DNA from: Pseudomonadota bacterium
GTDB taxonomy: Bacteria > Desulfobacterota > Syntrophobacteria > Syntrophobacterales > Syntrophobacteraceae
Length of the DNA stretch: 41,617 nucleotides
Reading direction: 5' to 3'
Assembly: GCA_023416335.1 (NCBI GenBank)
Contig: JAEZHY010000135.1
Span: forward strand, 1-41,617
Shown here: piece after piece, positions 17,015-25,312 of the stretch
Position numbering within the stretch: position 1 is the first letter of the stretch
How the letters are laid out: every line of letters starts with the position of its first letter
Notes under the pieces: model-generated
The model's input: only the letters and a program-made list of their open reading frames with translations
What the model was told of the DNA's origin: nothing
Databases searched by the model: none
Position numbers and translations under genes: made by a program

Positions 17015-17907
17015 GCGGCATCCTGAAAAAGGTCAAAGGCAAAGAAAGTATGAGCAGTGGAAAATAACCGGAATCTTGTAAATCTGCTATCTGAAAAATG
17101 CTCGAGGAGGGAGAGCGGTCATGCACGATGCAACCTATCGGGATTGAGTTCCCAAAGGGGACCTCATAGCCGTCAACTAAAGAGTGGGATTGTCTCGATA
17201 GTGTTGACGTTCCCCCCCTTGCTGGTTCCCAAGGTCCTGGGGCTGTTGCCCAAATCATCGCGACAGCCCGAATGGCTCACAGAGCCCGGACCCGTCATTC
17301 CGACCCTTCTCTTCGATCAGGACAAGTTCACATCGGAATCCAGGCCTTTGGGGCGGATTGATTGAATTCAAGCTCTTAAAAACTCTGGTTCCCGGCTTAA
17401 AAGCACTGCCGGGATGACGGGTTGGGGGGCTTGGTCGCAAAATGCCCGCTAAAGAAGCTTCATCTCCATTTGGGCAACGGCCCCTCCTCCTTGGGAACCC
17501 CGCCCCGGTAGGCCGAATAGGTTCGTGGCCGTTCTCTGCCGCGCTTCCGGCACCTTCATTTCAGTCCTCTCGTGCTTCGCACCCGGAAATGGCGGGTGGC
17601 ACGGAGCGGGAAGACCATCGTATTTTGGAGGATCGGTGGGGAAAGATTGATGGATGTTGTGAGGAGCAACGGTTCGGCAGACAGGGAACTATGCTTGCAT
17701 CCATGTTCCGGCCAAAGGAAGCTGGAGCTTCGAAAGCCGGGTACCCAAGCCGGAGCTTGAGTACCAGCGAACGAGTGCCCCGAAGTGGCGCGTCGGGAAA
17801 CCTCGCCACAACTACTTGGGGGAAGAACGAGGTAAAGTTGACGCCAATGAGGCGGACATCGGGAACCAGCGGCGAAATTCCTTAACGCAGCACCATTGCC
17901 GGGATAC
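17015..17907. other. Long repeat-rich gap between chrA and thiS
   Basis: Almost 900 bases with no credible gene. It holds fragments of family A (GCTGGTTCCCAAGG near 17219, GGGAACCAGCGGCG near 17864, a degenerate GGGTACCCAAGC near 17738), a GTCATTCCGA...CGGAATCCAG hairpin near 17293-17342, and family C copy 4. Open frames across it change phase and lack ribosome sites. Confidence 0.65.
17364..17450 (-). repeat. Interspersed repeat family C, copy 4
   Basis: GAATTCAAG..CTTAAAAACT, then TTCCCGGCTTAAAAGCACT, then GCCGGGATGACGGG. It is the best match to 7891-7960, same orientation, and continues into a shared GGGGC...AAAATGCCCGC right arm. Confidence 0.85.
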
Positions 17908-18108
17908 CTATCCTCCTCCGACAAGCCTGATTATTTCCAGGGAATCGCCCGACTCAAGGGGCTCGGTTTCTATAGCGCTCCGGGCGAGTATCCGCATGTT
18001 TCGTTCAACCGCCACCGCCTTGGGGTTGATCTCGAGGGAGCGCAGGAGTTCCCCCAGCAGCGGTGGGCCGGAATATTGCCGTTTTTCGCCGTTTATCGTG
18101 ATCTCCAT
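17908..18108 (-). CDS. thiS: Sulfur carrier protein ThiS
   Basis: A 66-residue ubiquitin-fold protein. Its C-terminus is activated by ThiF and carries sulfur as a thiocarboxylate for thiazole formation by ThiG. The family pattern is complete: MEITINGEKRQ at the start, LLRSLEINPKAVAVERN in the middle, and LESGDSLEIIRLVGGG at the end. The chain ends in three glycines rather than the usual two. The start ATG has GGGG seven bases upstream. It is on the same strand as thiFGH but about 600 bases downstream of thiH, with a block of repeats between, so whether it still shares their transcript is uncertain. Confidence 0.93.
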   Translation of the reverse strand: MEITINGEKRQYSGPPLLGELLRSLEINPKAVAVERNMRILARSAIETEPLESGDSLEIIRLVGGG

Positions 18109-18144
18109 ATTATTCCCCGTAAGTAAGTCAGGATTTCTCAGCCA

Positions 18145-18193
18145 AGGAGGACCTTGGGAACCAGCGGGCGAAGTTCCCTGACAACAGTTCTTG
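18145..18193 (+). repeat. Family A fragment
   Basis: CAAGGAGGACCTTGGGAACC followed by AGCGGGCGAAGTTCCCTGA matches the right half of family A. The left hairpin arm is truncated. Confidence 0.65.
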
Positions 18194-18230
18194 ACGATGA
18201 GGTCGTGCCCACCCCGGGCTTGCCGTTCAC

Positions 18231-18280
18231 GGGTGACACGGGCAACGTCATTTTGTTGCCCGTGCCGGAGGCAAGAGGCT
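18231..18280 (+). repeat. Interspersed repeat family B, copy 1
   Basis: GGGTGACACGGGCAACGTCA, then TTTTGTTGCCCGTGCC and GGAGGCAAGAGG. The 9-bp hairpin CACGGGCAA/TTGCCCGTG is intact. Compared with copies 2 and 3 it has a shorter loop. Confidence 0.85.
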
Positions 18281-18496
18281 CGACAGACAGTATCGTTTCA
18301 CTCTTGCAGTTTTTCGCCAGGGGAACTAACCTCCGCCCCTCCTGTCCTTCGGACCCAGGCAGCAAAAAGACGCTGCCTCGGCCACCCTTAGTTCCCAGCC
18401 AGTCCAATGAGCCTTGATTCGAGGGAGGGAACGGTGGGCACGGTGAATCATACCCCGCACCGCTCGCCCACCCTACGGCCCAATGTTGTTGCTTTA

Positions 18497-18647
18497 ATGA
18501 CCCCGTCCCGGTAGACCCAGTATTTTGGACGTATACGACCAACCTTTAGCGGCCGGCACGCACCGGATACTATCCGGCCTGCCGGGGAGGGGTTCCCAAG
18601 GAGGACCTTGGGAACCAGCGGCGTATTTCCTTAGAGCAACAGCATTG
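18497..18647 (+). repeat. Interspersed repeat family A, copy 2
   Basis: Near-identical to bases 1-127 except for a 24-base net expansion after TATTTTGGAC. The hairpin GGTTCCCAAGG/CCTTGGGAACC lies at 18591-18616, and CCGGATACTATCCGG is conserved. Confidence 0.9.
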
Positions 18648-18670
18648 CGGGCGACCGGTACCGGTTTTTC

Positions 18671-18733
18671 TGTTCACTGCTCACTGTTCACTGATTTTTT
18701 CAGTTCACGGTTCACTGCTCACCGTTCGCTGTT
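18671..18733. repeat. Tandem repeat TGTTCACTGCTCACT reaching into the end of thiH
   Basis: About four degenerate units of GTTCACTGCTCACT or CAGTTCACGG. The thiH stop codon (18712-18714) and its last few codons lie inside the array, so the thiH C-terminus appears to have been formed or reshaped by the repeat. Confidence 0.75.
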
Positions 18734-19842
18734 TTCAAAAAGACCTCGTCCCAGTCTTTCCAGACGGGTTCGTAGCCTTTTTGCCGGATAACTTCGGCCA
18801 CCATCTCCGGGGTGCGGTGGTCCGCGATTTCGAACTGCGCTTCGGCTTCCTTCCCCAGTGTGTATCCTCCCGGGTCGGTTTTGGACCCGGCACTCATGGA
18901 GGTGATTCCGAGCGGAATCAGGTGGTCACGGAAGTAAGCGGGCTCGCGCGTAGAGAGCGTGAACCCCGTGTCCGGCAAAAAGAGCCTGAGGGCCGTCAGC
19001 AGCTGCACGAAATTCAGGTCGGAAACCGGGTGCAGCGGCTGAAATTCTCCCGCCGCCGGCCTCAGCCTTGGAAATGAGATCGAGACCTGGGATTTCCAGA
19101 ATTTCCGCATCAGGTATTTTGTGTGAAGCCCCATGAAAAATGCCTCGACACGCCAGTCTGTAAGGCCGAGGAGGGCGCCGAGCCCGATGCGCCGGAACCC
19201 CGCTTCCCCGCCCCGGTCCGGGGTTTCGAGCCGCCACCTGAAGTCGCGTTTTTTGCCGCCAAGGTGGATCTCGGGATAGAACTCTTCGTTGTATGTTTCC
19301 TGGAAAACCGTCAGCCCGTCCACCCCGTGGTCGATCATAGAGCGGTAATCGTCGGTGCTCATGGGATAGATTTCCACCGCAAGCGACGAAAAGAACGGCC
19401 GGAGCATGTCCGAAATGGTATTGAAATATTCCACCGGGACCAGCTTGGGAGCTTCTCCCGATACGAGCAGCAAGTGCCGGAAACCCATGCGGTTTATGAA
19501 ACGGCCTTCTTCCAGGACCTGCTCGGGTGTGAGCTTGAGACGCCCTACGGAGTTTTTCGCGTTGAAGCCGCAGTAAGCGCAGTTATTTGTGCAGAAATTG
19601 GAGACATAAAGCGGCGCAAACATGGAGATGGTTTTGCCGAAACGCTGCTGAGTCAAAGTGTGTGCCCGTTGGGCCATTTCCTCCAGATAGGGTTCGGCCG
19701 CCGGAGAAAGAAGGCTGATAAAACCGTTCAGATCGATGGCCCTTGCCGCGAGAGCGGCTTCCACATCGGAAGCGGTCCTGCCTGCCGTTTCTTTCTCGAT
19801 TTCCTTCCAGCTTGTCTTCTGAATCTCGTCGTAAAAGCTCAT
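18712..19842 (-). CDS. thiH: 2-iminoacetate synthase ThiH (tyrosine lyase)
   Basis: A 376-residue radical S-adenosylmethionine enzyme that splits L-tyrosine to give dehydroglycine (2-iminoacetate) for the thiazole ring. It is the oxygen-sensitive alternative to ThiO, fitting an anaerobe. The iron-sulfur motif CTNNCAYC holds Cys84, Cys88 and Cys91. Also seen are the ThiH markers RFGKTISMFAPLYVSNFC, LLVSGEAPKLV, TVFQETYNEE and SAGSKTDPGGY. The start ATG has GAGG seven bases upstream and lies four bases after the thiG stop, so the two are coupled. The last residues (NGEQ) are encoded by a tandem repeat. Confidence 0.97.
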   Translation of the reverse strand: MSFYDEIQKTSWKEIEKETAGRTASDVEAALAARAIDLNGFISLLSPAAEPYLEEMAQRAHTLTQQRFGKTISMFAPLYVSNFCTNNCAYCGFNAKNSVGRLKLTPEQVLEEGRFINRMGFRHLLLVSGEAPKLVPVEYFNTISDMLRPFFSSLAVEIYPMSTDDYRSMIDHGVDGLTVFQETYNEEFYPEIHLGGKKRDFRWRLETPDRGGEAGFRRIGLGALLGLTDWRVEAFFMGLHTKYLMRKFWKSQVSISFPRLRPAAGEFQPLHPVSDLNFVQLLTALRLFLPDTGFTLSTREPAYFRDHLIPLGITSMSAGSKTDPGGYTLGKEAEAQFEIADHRTPEMVAEVIRQKGYEPVWKDWDEVFLKTANGEQ

Positions 19843-19846
19843 CTCA

Positions 19847-20617
19847 TTACCTCAGAAAGCCTGTCAAAGGGCTGGATGCCTCGGCGAATTTCCTCGGCCG
19901 CCCCAGCCCGGCAAGAAATGCCTCACGGCCCGCTTCGACTCCCTTCCTGAAAGCCGCGGCCATCCCCACGGGATCCCCCGCCACGGCCACGGCCGTATTG
20001 ACGAGGACGGCATCAGCCCCCATTTCGAGGGCTTCGGCCGCATCCGAAGGGGCGCCCAGTCCGGCGTCCACAACGACGGGAACGCCGGCGTTTTCGATTA
20101 TGATTTCTATCGAATCCCGTGTCTGGATACCCCGGTTGGAACCGATAGGAGAGCCGAGCGGCATCACTGTCGCGGTTCCGATTTCTTCGAGACGTTTTGC
20201 CAGGATCGGGTCGGCATTTATGTAGGGCAGGACGATAAAGCCCTCTTTGACGAGGATTTCTGCGGCCTTGAGCGTTTCGACCGGGTCGGGCAGAAGATAG
20301 CGCGGGTCAGGGGTTACTTCGAGTTTGATCCAGGGCTCGCACCCGGCCGCCCGGGCCAGGCGCGCCAGCCTCACGGCCTCATCGGCGTCCCTTGCTCCCG
20401 AAGTATTCGGAAGGAGCAGATACCGGTTCATGTCTATGGCGCTCAGGATGCCGTCCTGCGGATTCTCCAGTTCGACCCGTCTCAATGCGACGGTAACGAT
20501 TTCGGCGCCGGAAGCATCGAGGGCCGCTTTCATTGTCTCGGGAGAGGAGAACTTTCCCGTGCCCATGAGAAGCCGGGAGCTGAAGGTCCGTCCGGCAATG
20601 ACCAGTTTTTCATCCAT
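19847..20617 (-). CDS. thiG: Thiazole synthase ThiG
   Basis: A 256-residue TIM-barrel enzyme that joins 1-deoxy-D-xylulose 5-phosphate, dehydroglycine and ThiS-bound sulfur into thiazole phosphate. Family features in order: [65 protein letters not shown] (with the Schiff-base Lys), [14 protein letters not shown] for phosphate binding, and [20 protein letters not shown]. The open frame reaches 20674, but MDEKLVIAG at 20617 matches the family start, with AAGGGTAAG upstream. It begins eight bases after the thiF stop. Confidence 0.96.
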   Translation of the reverse strand: MDEKLVIAGRTFSSRLLMGTGKFSSPETMKAALDASGAEIVTVALRRVELENPQDGILSAIDMNRYLLLPNTSGARDADEAVRLARLARAAGCEPWIKLEVTPDPRYLLPDPVETLKAAEILVKEGFIVLPYINADPILAKRLEEIGTATVMPLGSPIGSNRGIQTRDSIEIIIENAGVPVVVDAGLGAPSDAAEALEMGADAVLVNTAVAVAGDPVGMAAAFRKGVEAGREAFLAGLGRPRKFAEASSPLTGFLR

Positions 20618-20625
20618 TTCGATTC

Positions 20626-21414
20626 TTACCCTTTCTTTGGTCGGGCTGTATTCTCCGGCCCACATACATTGCATTTTCGGTCCATCGGGAGCCTGACCTC
20701 CCTGAATCTCATTGCCAGTGCATCCCAGGTTAGCAGCCTGCCAACCAGGAGGTCTCCGATGCCCAGCAGGTATTTGATTGCTTCCGTTGCCTGAAGCGTT
20801 CCAAGCACGCCCGCAACGCTTCCGAGAATTCCCACCCTGTCCGAGGTATCGTAGGTCCCGGTCTGGGGTTCGTCTTCGAAGACGCAGCGAAAGCAGGGCC
20901 CCTCACCGGGAATTACGGTCATCGTCTGCCCATGCATTCCGACCGCTCCGGCATGGGAGAAGGGTTTTTCGAGCCGCACGCAGGCATCGTTTATCAGAAA
21001 TTTTGACTGAAAATTATCCGTGGCTTCGATGACGAAGTCGTAAGGGGCGATTATGTCCGAAGCGTTTTCGCGGGAAACCGTCTCGCAGATTTTCAGGTTA
21101 AGCTCGGGATTCAATCGGGACACGGCAACCCGGGCGGATTCGGTCTTCTGTTTTCCGACCTCGGCCCGGCCATGAAGGATCTGGCGCTGAAGATTGGATA
21201 AATCGACCGTGTCCCCGTCCGCAATCCCTATTTCCCCGATCCCGGCCGCCGCCAGGTAAAACAGGGCGGGACTTCCCAGGCCTCCCAGTCCGATAACGAG
21301 GACCTTGCTGTTCCGAAGCTTGATCTGGCCGGATTCGCCGACTCCGGGGAGAAGTATGTTGCGGCGGTAAACCTGCTTTTCGGTTTCGGTGAGCCGGCGT
21401 ATTGTGTCGATCAT
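20626..21414 (-). CDS. thiF: ThiF/MoeB/HesA-family adenylyltransferase
   Basis: A 262-residue E1-like enzyme that adenylates the C-terminus of a ubiquitin-like sulfur carrier, here presumably ThiS. It has the ATP-binding glycine loop [10 protein letters not shown] at residues 41-50, the arginine-finger region [35 protein letters not shown], and two CxxC zinc pairs (CFRC and CNVC near the end). MoeB-like members look similar; its place directly behind a TPP riboswitch and before thiG favours thiamine synthesis. The ATG directly follows the six-T tract of the riboswitch terminator, so the run of U ends where translation begins and no ordinary ribosome site is visible in between. Confidence 0.93.
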   Translation of the reverse strand: MIDTIRRLTETEKQVYRRNILLPGVGESGQIKLRNSKVLVIGLGGLGSPALFYLAAAGIGEIGIADGDTVDLSNLQRQILHGRAEVGKQKTESARVAVSRLNPELNLKICETVSRENASDIIAPYDFVIEATDNFQSKFLINDACVRLEKPFSHAGAVGMHGQTMTVIPGEGPCFRCVFEDEPQTGTYDTSDRVGILGSVAGVLGTLQATEAIKYLLGIGDLLVGRLLTWDALAMRFREVRLPMDRKCNVCGPENTARPKKG

Positions 21415-21447
21415 AAAAAAGACCGTTCCCCGGCAGGGAAACGGTCT
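21415..21447 (-). terminator. Riboswitch-controlled intrinsic terminator
   Basis: On the minus strand AGACCGTTTCCC pairs with GGGGAACGGTCT around a TGCC loop (12 pairs, one G-U), followed by TTTTTT and then the thiF ATG. The 5' arm can instead pair with the end of the TPP aptamer, so termination should depend on thiamine pyrophosphate. Confidence 0.93.
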
Positions 21448-21476
21448 GAAGGAAACGAAATGGGTCTTTTTTCCTA

Positions 21477-21560
21477 AGCCATTTCCCTACGCTGGTATTG
21501 TCCAGATCAGGTATTAAGGGTTTTTTCTCAGCCCGGTCCTGCAGGGCACCCCTAACGGCT
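21477..21560 (-). ncRNA. TPP riboswitch (THI element) ahead of thiFGH
   Basis: The minus strand carries the conserved aptamer blocks in order: GGGGTGCCC, GGGCTGAGA, ACCCTTAATACCTGATCTGG, ACAATACCAGCGTAGGGAA. Closing helix P1 is AGCCGTT (21554-21560) with AATGGCT (21477-21483), seven pairs including one G-U. When TPP binds, P1 is stable and the downstream terminator forms. Without TPP, GTAGGGAAATGG (21479-21490) can pair over 12 positions with CCGTTTCCCTGC (21433-21444), disrupting the terminator. It therefore represses the thiazole genes when thiamine is plentiful. Confidence 0.96.
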
Positions 21561-22411
21561 GTTACGCAAAAAATCTTAACGCCGGCTCGTAGAATTGTCA
21601 AACAGCATATTCATCCAGTCGGGCACCAACCGGAAAAGGATGGGAGCGGAAACCTATCGTTTTTTGAGATCCTTTCCCCACTCAGTTGCCGGGAAGTTCA
21701 GGGGCTATCGAATGCGGCTTCTTTTTTCCGTATGACAACTTGTCCGTGTTTCCAGGCAACAGGTTTTAACGTTGCCTGGGTCCGGAGGACAAGAGGCTTC
21801 GCGTAGATTACCGTCCCTCTTGCCTGCGGCACGGGCAACCAAAACCACGTTGCCCGTGTCACCCACGTTTGGTTCCGAGCGCAAGACGGTGGGCACGATG
21901 AAGCGTTGTGCCCACCCTACGCGACTCACCGTCCACTTGTTTTACATTCCACCATCACAAAAGATTCCGGCCTTTGTCTCTCAATAGGGGCGTGGCGCCC
22001 ATTGGCCCTTAAGACGCCTACGCTCGCTTCGTTATGTTGCTTTAACCGGGGAACAAACAAAAAAAGGAAACAAGCGACTCAAGTGCCTGAGGTGCGAAAA
22101 CCTTACCGTCGCTGCCGCATATCCGAATACGAGTTTCATTCTCGATCACGGTCGCACAGGCAAGAGTGGAGAGTGGCGGAGCGGTGGAAAATGGGGAAAG
22201 CAGCAGATTACCAACCGGCTCCTCCGTATTTTCCAGCGTGACGAGAGGTGCGTCGTCCGGTATATGGATGTTTGGAAAAATTACAGGACCTGCGCCAAAG
22301 TCACCTTTGGATTGTGCCTGTTCGATTATTGGAACTCCGCTTGGCCGGTTATCCGGTCTTTGTCATCTCTAATGCCGGACTTAACATTTTGTTCCGGAAG
22401 GACGGTACCAT
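21561..22411. other. Long gap with a composite family B element
   Basis: It should contain the promoter of the thi operon near the aptamer, but none is clear. A composite repeat occupies about 21749-22032. From 22040 to 22411 I recognise nothing; GGAAGGAC at about 22396 is the ribosome site of the next gene. Confidence 0.6.
21749..22032 (-). repeat. Composite repeat, family B copy 2
   Basis: The core at 21816-21864 is, on the minus strand, identical over 49 bases to 29017-29065. On its left is a second hairpin, CCAGGCAAC..GTTGCCTGG, then GGAGGACAAGAGGCTT. On its right are GACGGTGGGCACGATGAAGC and then GGCGTGGCGCC...CTTAAGACGCCTAC. The same order recurs at 32618-32895. Confidence 0.85.
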
Positions 22412-23527
22412 ATGGCTGACACCCAACGCGACATCACCCGCATCTTTCTCGCGATACTCTTCATCGGACTCCTGATCGGCGCGTCTCTCTGGATACTCAA
22501 ACCTTTCCTTGGCGCGGCGATTTGGTCCGTGATGATTGTGACGGCAACCTGGCCCCTGATGATCTCGATTCAGCGCCGGCTTTGGAATCGTCGACCGCCC
22601 GCCGTGGCCGTCATGACGGTGATCCTCCTCTGCGTGTTGGTGGTGCCTCTGTGGCTGGCGATCGATACCATTGTCTCCAACGCCGATCGGATGGGGACCT
22701 GGGTCAAGTCCATGTCCGACTTTGAGTTCCCTCCCCCGCCCGCTGGGCTTCACAATGTGCCGATCCTTGGCGCCGATCTCAAGGCGGCGTGGGAGAAGGT
22801 TGCGGTCCTCGGAATACAGGATTTCCTGAAAAGACTTGCGCCGTACGGCGGCAATGCCATCAGGTGGTTCATTACCGAAGTCGGCGGCTTTGGAGCTTTG
22901 GTCCTGCAATTCCTCCTGACGGTGGCGTTTTCGGCAATTCTTTATGCCCACGGTGAGCATGCGGCATCGAGGGTGAGGCGTTTTGGACATCGACTGGCCG
23001 GGCCGCAGGGAGACCATTCGATCATTCTGGCCGGACAGGCGGTGCGAGGCGTAGCCCTCGGCGTGGTGGTGACCGCCCTGGCGCAATCGATCCTGGGCGG
23101 CATAGGCCTGGCCATCGCCGGTGTTCCTTTTGCTCCCGTCCTGACAGCGGTGATGTTCATGCTGGCGATAGCCCAGATCGGCCCCACGCTCGTGCTGATT
23201 CCCGCGGTGATCTGGCTATACTGGAGCGGCAGCACGGGCTGGGGCACTTTCCTTCTCATCTGGGGGCTGATCGTCGGAGTCATGGACAATTTCCTGCGTC
23301 CCGTTCTGATCAAGAAAGGCGCCGACCTGCCCTTACTGCTCATTTTCGCTGGTGTGGTGGGCGGCCTGATAGCTTTCGGACTGATAGGCATCTTTGTGGG
23401 ACCCGTGGTGCTAGCGGTAGCGCACACACTGCTGTCTGCCTGGATTGACGAAGAAATCACCGGGGTCGTTTCGCCACCCACGGAAAAATCTGAAGACAAG
23501 CCCGGGAGCGTGCCCGCCAACCAATAA
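22412..23527 (+). CDS. AI-2E family transporter (YdiK-like)
   Basis: A 371-residue inner-membrane protein with about eight helices, of the family once named for autoinducer-2 export and now known to include varied transporters. Typical signs are the N-terminal paired helices (IFLAILFIGLLIGASLWIL; PFLGAAIWSVMIV), a soluble middle segment at about 85-155, and the C-terminal helices with GIGLAIAGVPFAPVLTAV, DNFLRPVLIKKGADLPLLL and FGLIGIFVGPVVLAV. It resembles Escherichia coli YdiK in length and pattern. Start ATG with GGAAGGAC upstream. It stands alone, plus-strand, after the thi riboswitch region. Substrate unknown. Confidence 0.9.
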   Translation: MADTQRDITRIFLAILFIGLLIGASLWILKPFLGAAIWSVMIVTATWPLMISIQRRLWNRRPPAVAVMTVILLCVLVVPLWLAIDTIVSNADRMGTWVKSMSDFEFPPPPAGLHNVPILGADLKAAWEKVAVLGIQDFLKRLAPYGGNAIRWFITEVGGFGALVLQFLLTVAFSAILYAHGEHAASRVRRFGHRLAGPQGDHSIILAGQAVRGVALGVVVTALAQSILGGIGLAIAGVPFAPVLTAVMFMLAIAQIGPTLVLIPAVIWLYWSGSTGWGTFLLIWGLIVGVMDNFLRPVLIKKGADLPLLLIFAGVVGGLIAFGLIGIFVGPVVLAVAHTLLSAWIDEEITGVVSPPTEKSEDKPGSVPANQ

Positions 23528-23775
23528 GCACCTGTGCAGGGGAAACACGAGACCTTTTCAAAACCTGGGAATCGACAGTTCTGAGCCGTTCCGGTCTTGA
23601 GATTGCTATCGATCCCGCCATCCTGAAACTAAACGACGGTTAGCCTTAGCCGGTCCAGCATTCTACAGCGTGCATTTAATAAATGAGTACTTATAGTTGC
23701 CTCAATTTACAGTTGATAAGGGCGGCCGTATGCACCCATAGACGACTGTATATGAGACTGAGACAGGAGGGCGAG

Positions 23776-25212
23776 ATGCTCAAGAAGGATTCAGCGAGTC
23801 ATAATCATAGGATACTGCTTTCGTTGTCGGCCGCGATCGTCTTCTTTTGGGTTTCGGTCGGTACTTCCGATGCGCAAAACCAGCCAATCGACCTCGTTAA
23901 TGCAATACAAAACGTTGCCAAACAAGCTATCCCGGCCGTCGTACACATACAGGTTACCGAGCGTCGAGAGGCCCCCAATCCTCTTATGCCCTTTCAAAAC
24001 GATCCGTTCTTCAGATATTTTTTCGGAAATCCCAAGATGCCTCAAAAGCCGCCCCAGCAGGAGGTGGTAGGGATCGGAACCGGCATGCTCCTGGACGATG
24101 CGGGTCACATCCTCACCAATAGCCATGTGGTCGGAGGGGCGACGAAGATCCAGGTTTTGCTCGCGGACGGCAGGCAATTTACGGGTGATTCCGTAAAGGT
24201 GATCGGAGCGGACCCGAGCACGGACCTCGCGCTCATACAGATCGTCGAAAAAGGCCCGTTCCCCCACCTTGCTCTCGGGGATTCCGATAAGGTGGAGGTC
24301 GGGCAATGGGTCATCGCAATCGGCCATCCGCGCGGTCTGAACCAAACGGTTACCCAGGGAATCATAAGCGCCAAACACAGGCGCGGTATTTCCGATCCGA
24401 CCAGCTACGAGGATTTTCTGCAGACGGACGCTGCCATCAATCCCGGTAACAGCGGCGGGCCGCTCCTGAATCTCCAGGGTGAGGTGATCGGCATCAACGC
24501 GGCGATCCTGTCCGAATCGGGCGGGTTCGAGGGCCTCGGGTTTGCCATCCCTAGCAACGTGGCTTCCCATATTTCGCAGGAACTCATGAAGAATGGGAAA
24601 GTGGTCCGCGGCTGGCTCGGAATCAGTCTCCAGAACCTCACTCCCGATCTGGCGAAATCATTCGGCCTGAGCAGTACAAAAGGGGCGCTGGTCGCCGACG
24701 TCGTCAAAGGCAGTCCGGCGGAACAGGCGGGGATAAAACAGGGGGACGTCATAATCGCCTACCAGGACAAACCGGTTGACGATCCGTCATCATTGCGCAA
24801 CAGCGTATCCCTCGCCGGGGTCGGGTCAGAGGTGAAACTCACGGTTTGGCGTGAGGGGGCCAAACAGGACTTGACGGTAAAGGTGGGGAGCCAGGAAGAA
24901 CAGCAAAAGGCGATGGCGGAGTCGCTGAAGAAGCAATTCGGGATTGCGGTCAGACCGATGGCCCCTCAGGAAGCGGGAAAATACGGCCTGAGTTCGCAGG
25001 CGGGACTTGTGATTACGGAAGTCGATCCCAACAGCGCGTTCGGGAAGACAGGGTTCGAAAAAGACGACGTAATACTTCAGATAGAGAACCAGCCTGTCGG
25101 CAGTGCCGATCTCCTGTTCGCCGCCCTGAATTCCCTCAAGGGCAAACAGATTACCTTGCTCGCAATCGACCACAACACCGGCCAGGCCGGGACCGTGCAG
25201 ATGCAGCTGTAG
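23776..25212 (+). CDS. degP: Periplasmic serine protease of the DegP/HtrA (Do) family
   Basis: A 478-residue envelope protease-chaperone that removes misfolded proteins. Residues 1-34 form a signal sequence (ILLSLSAAIVFFWVSVGTSDA). The trypsin-like domain follows with a complete triad: His117 (TNSHVVG), Asp150 (DPSTDLALI) and Ser226 (NPGNSGGPL). Two PDZ domains lie at about 270-360 and 385-475. The LA loop region has the Do-type FFRYFFGNP. The start at 23776 has AGGAGG five bases upstream; in-frame upstream methionines lack a site and would bury the signal peptide. Two PDZ domains match DegP or DegQ rather than DegS. Single-gene unit; no sigma-E promoter was identified. Confidence 0.95.
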   Translation: MLKKDSASHNHRILLSLSAAIVFFWVSVGTSDAQNQPIDLVNAIQNVAKQAIPAVVHIQVTERREAPNPLMPFQNDPFFRYFFGNPKMPQKPPQQEVVGIGTGMLLDDAGHILTNSHVVGGATKIQVLLADGRQFTGDSVKVIGADPSTDLALIQIVEKGPFPHLALGDSDKVEVGQWVIAIGHPRGLNQTVTQGIISAKHRRGISDPTSYEDFLQTDAAINPGNSGGPLLNLQGEVIGINAAILSESGGFEGLGFAIPSNVASHISQELMKNGKVVRGWLGISLQNLTPDLAKSFGLSSTKGALVADVVKGSPAEQAGIKQGDVIIAYQDKPVDDPSSLRNSVSLAGVGSEVKLTVWREGAKQDLTVKVGSQEEQQKAMAESLKKQFGIAVRPMAPQEAGKYGLSSQAGLVITEVDPNSAFGKTGFEKDDVILQIENQPVGSADLLFAALNSLKGKQITLLAIDHNTGQAGTVQMQL

Positions 25213-25219
25213 ATACTAA

Positions 25220-25258
25220 CGTGCCCGCCGTTCGCTTTTCTGCAAAATGGCGGGCACG
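25220..25258. terminator. Hairpin between convergent degP and the propeller gene
   Basis: A perfect 10-bp stem, CGTGCCCGCC (25220-25229) with GGCGGGCACG (25249-25258), loop of 19 bases. Only a short CTTT follows on plus. Position between convergent genes suggests a terminator, possibly two-way, but the T tract is weak. Confidence 0.5.
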
Positions 25259-25312
25259 CTTTACCTGATTCAAAATTGCTTTCGATTCTACTCTCGTCCG
25301 AAAAATACGGGA

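Larger units (their letters stand above)
18109..18711. other. Repeat block inside the thi operon
   Basis: No gene is visible. From left to right on plus: a half copy of family A (about 18145-18193), family B copy 1 with its flanks (about 18194-18360), a GTGGGCACGG/CGCCCACCC inverted pair near 18433-18476, family A copy 2 (18497-18647) and a tandem repeat (18671-18733). The block separates thiH from thiS. Confidence 0.75.

Noticed and set aside
17556..17924. Several frames of 60-147 codons in the chrA-thiS gap
   Set aside because: They overlap repeat fragments, lack ribosome sites and show no family features.
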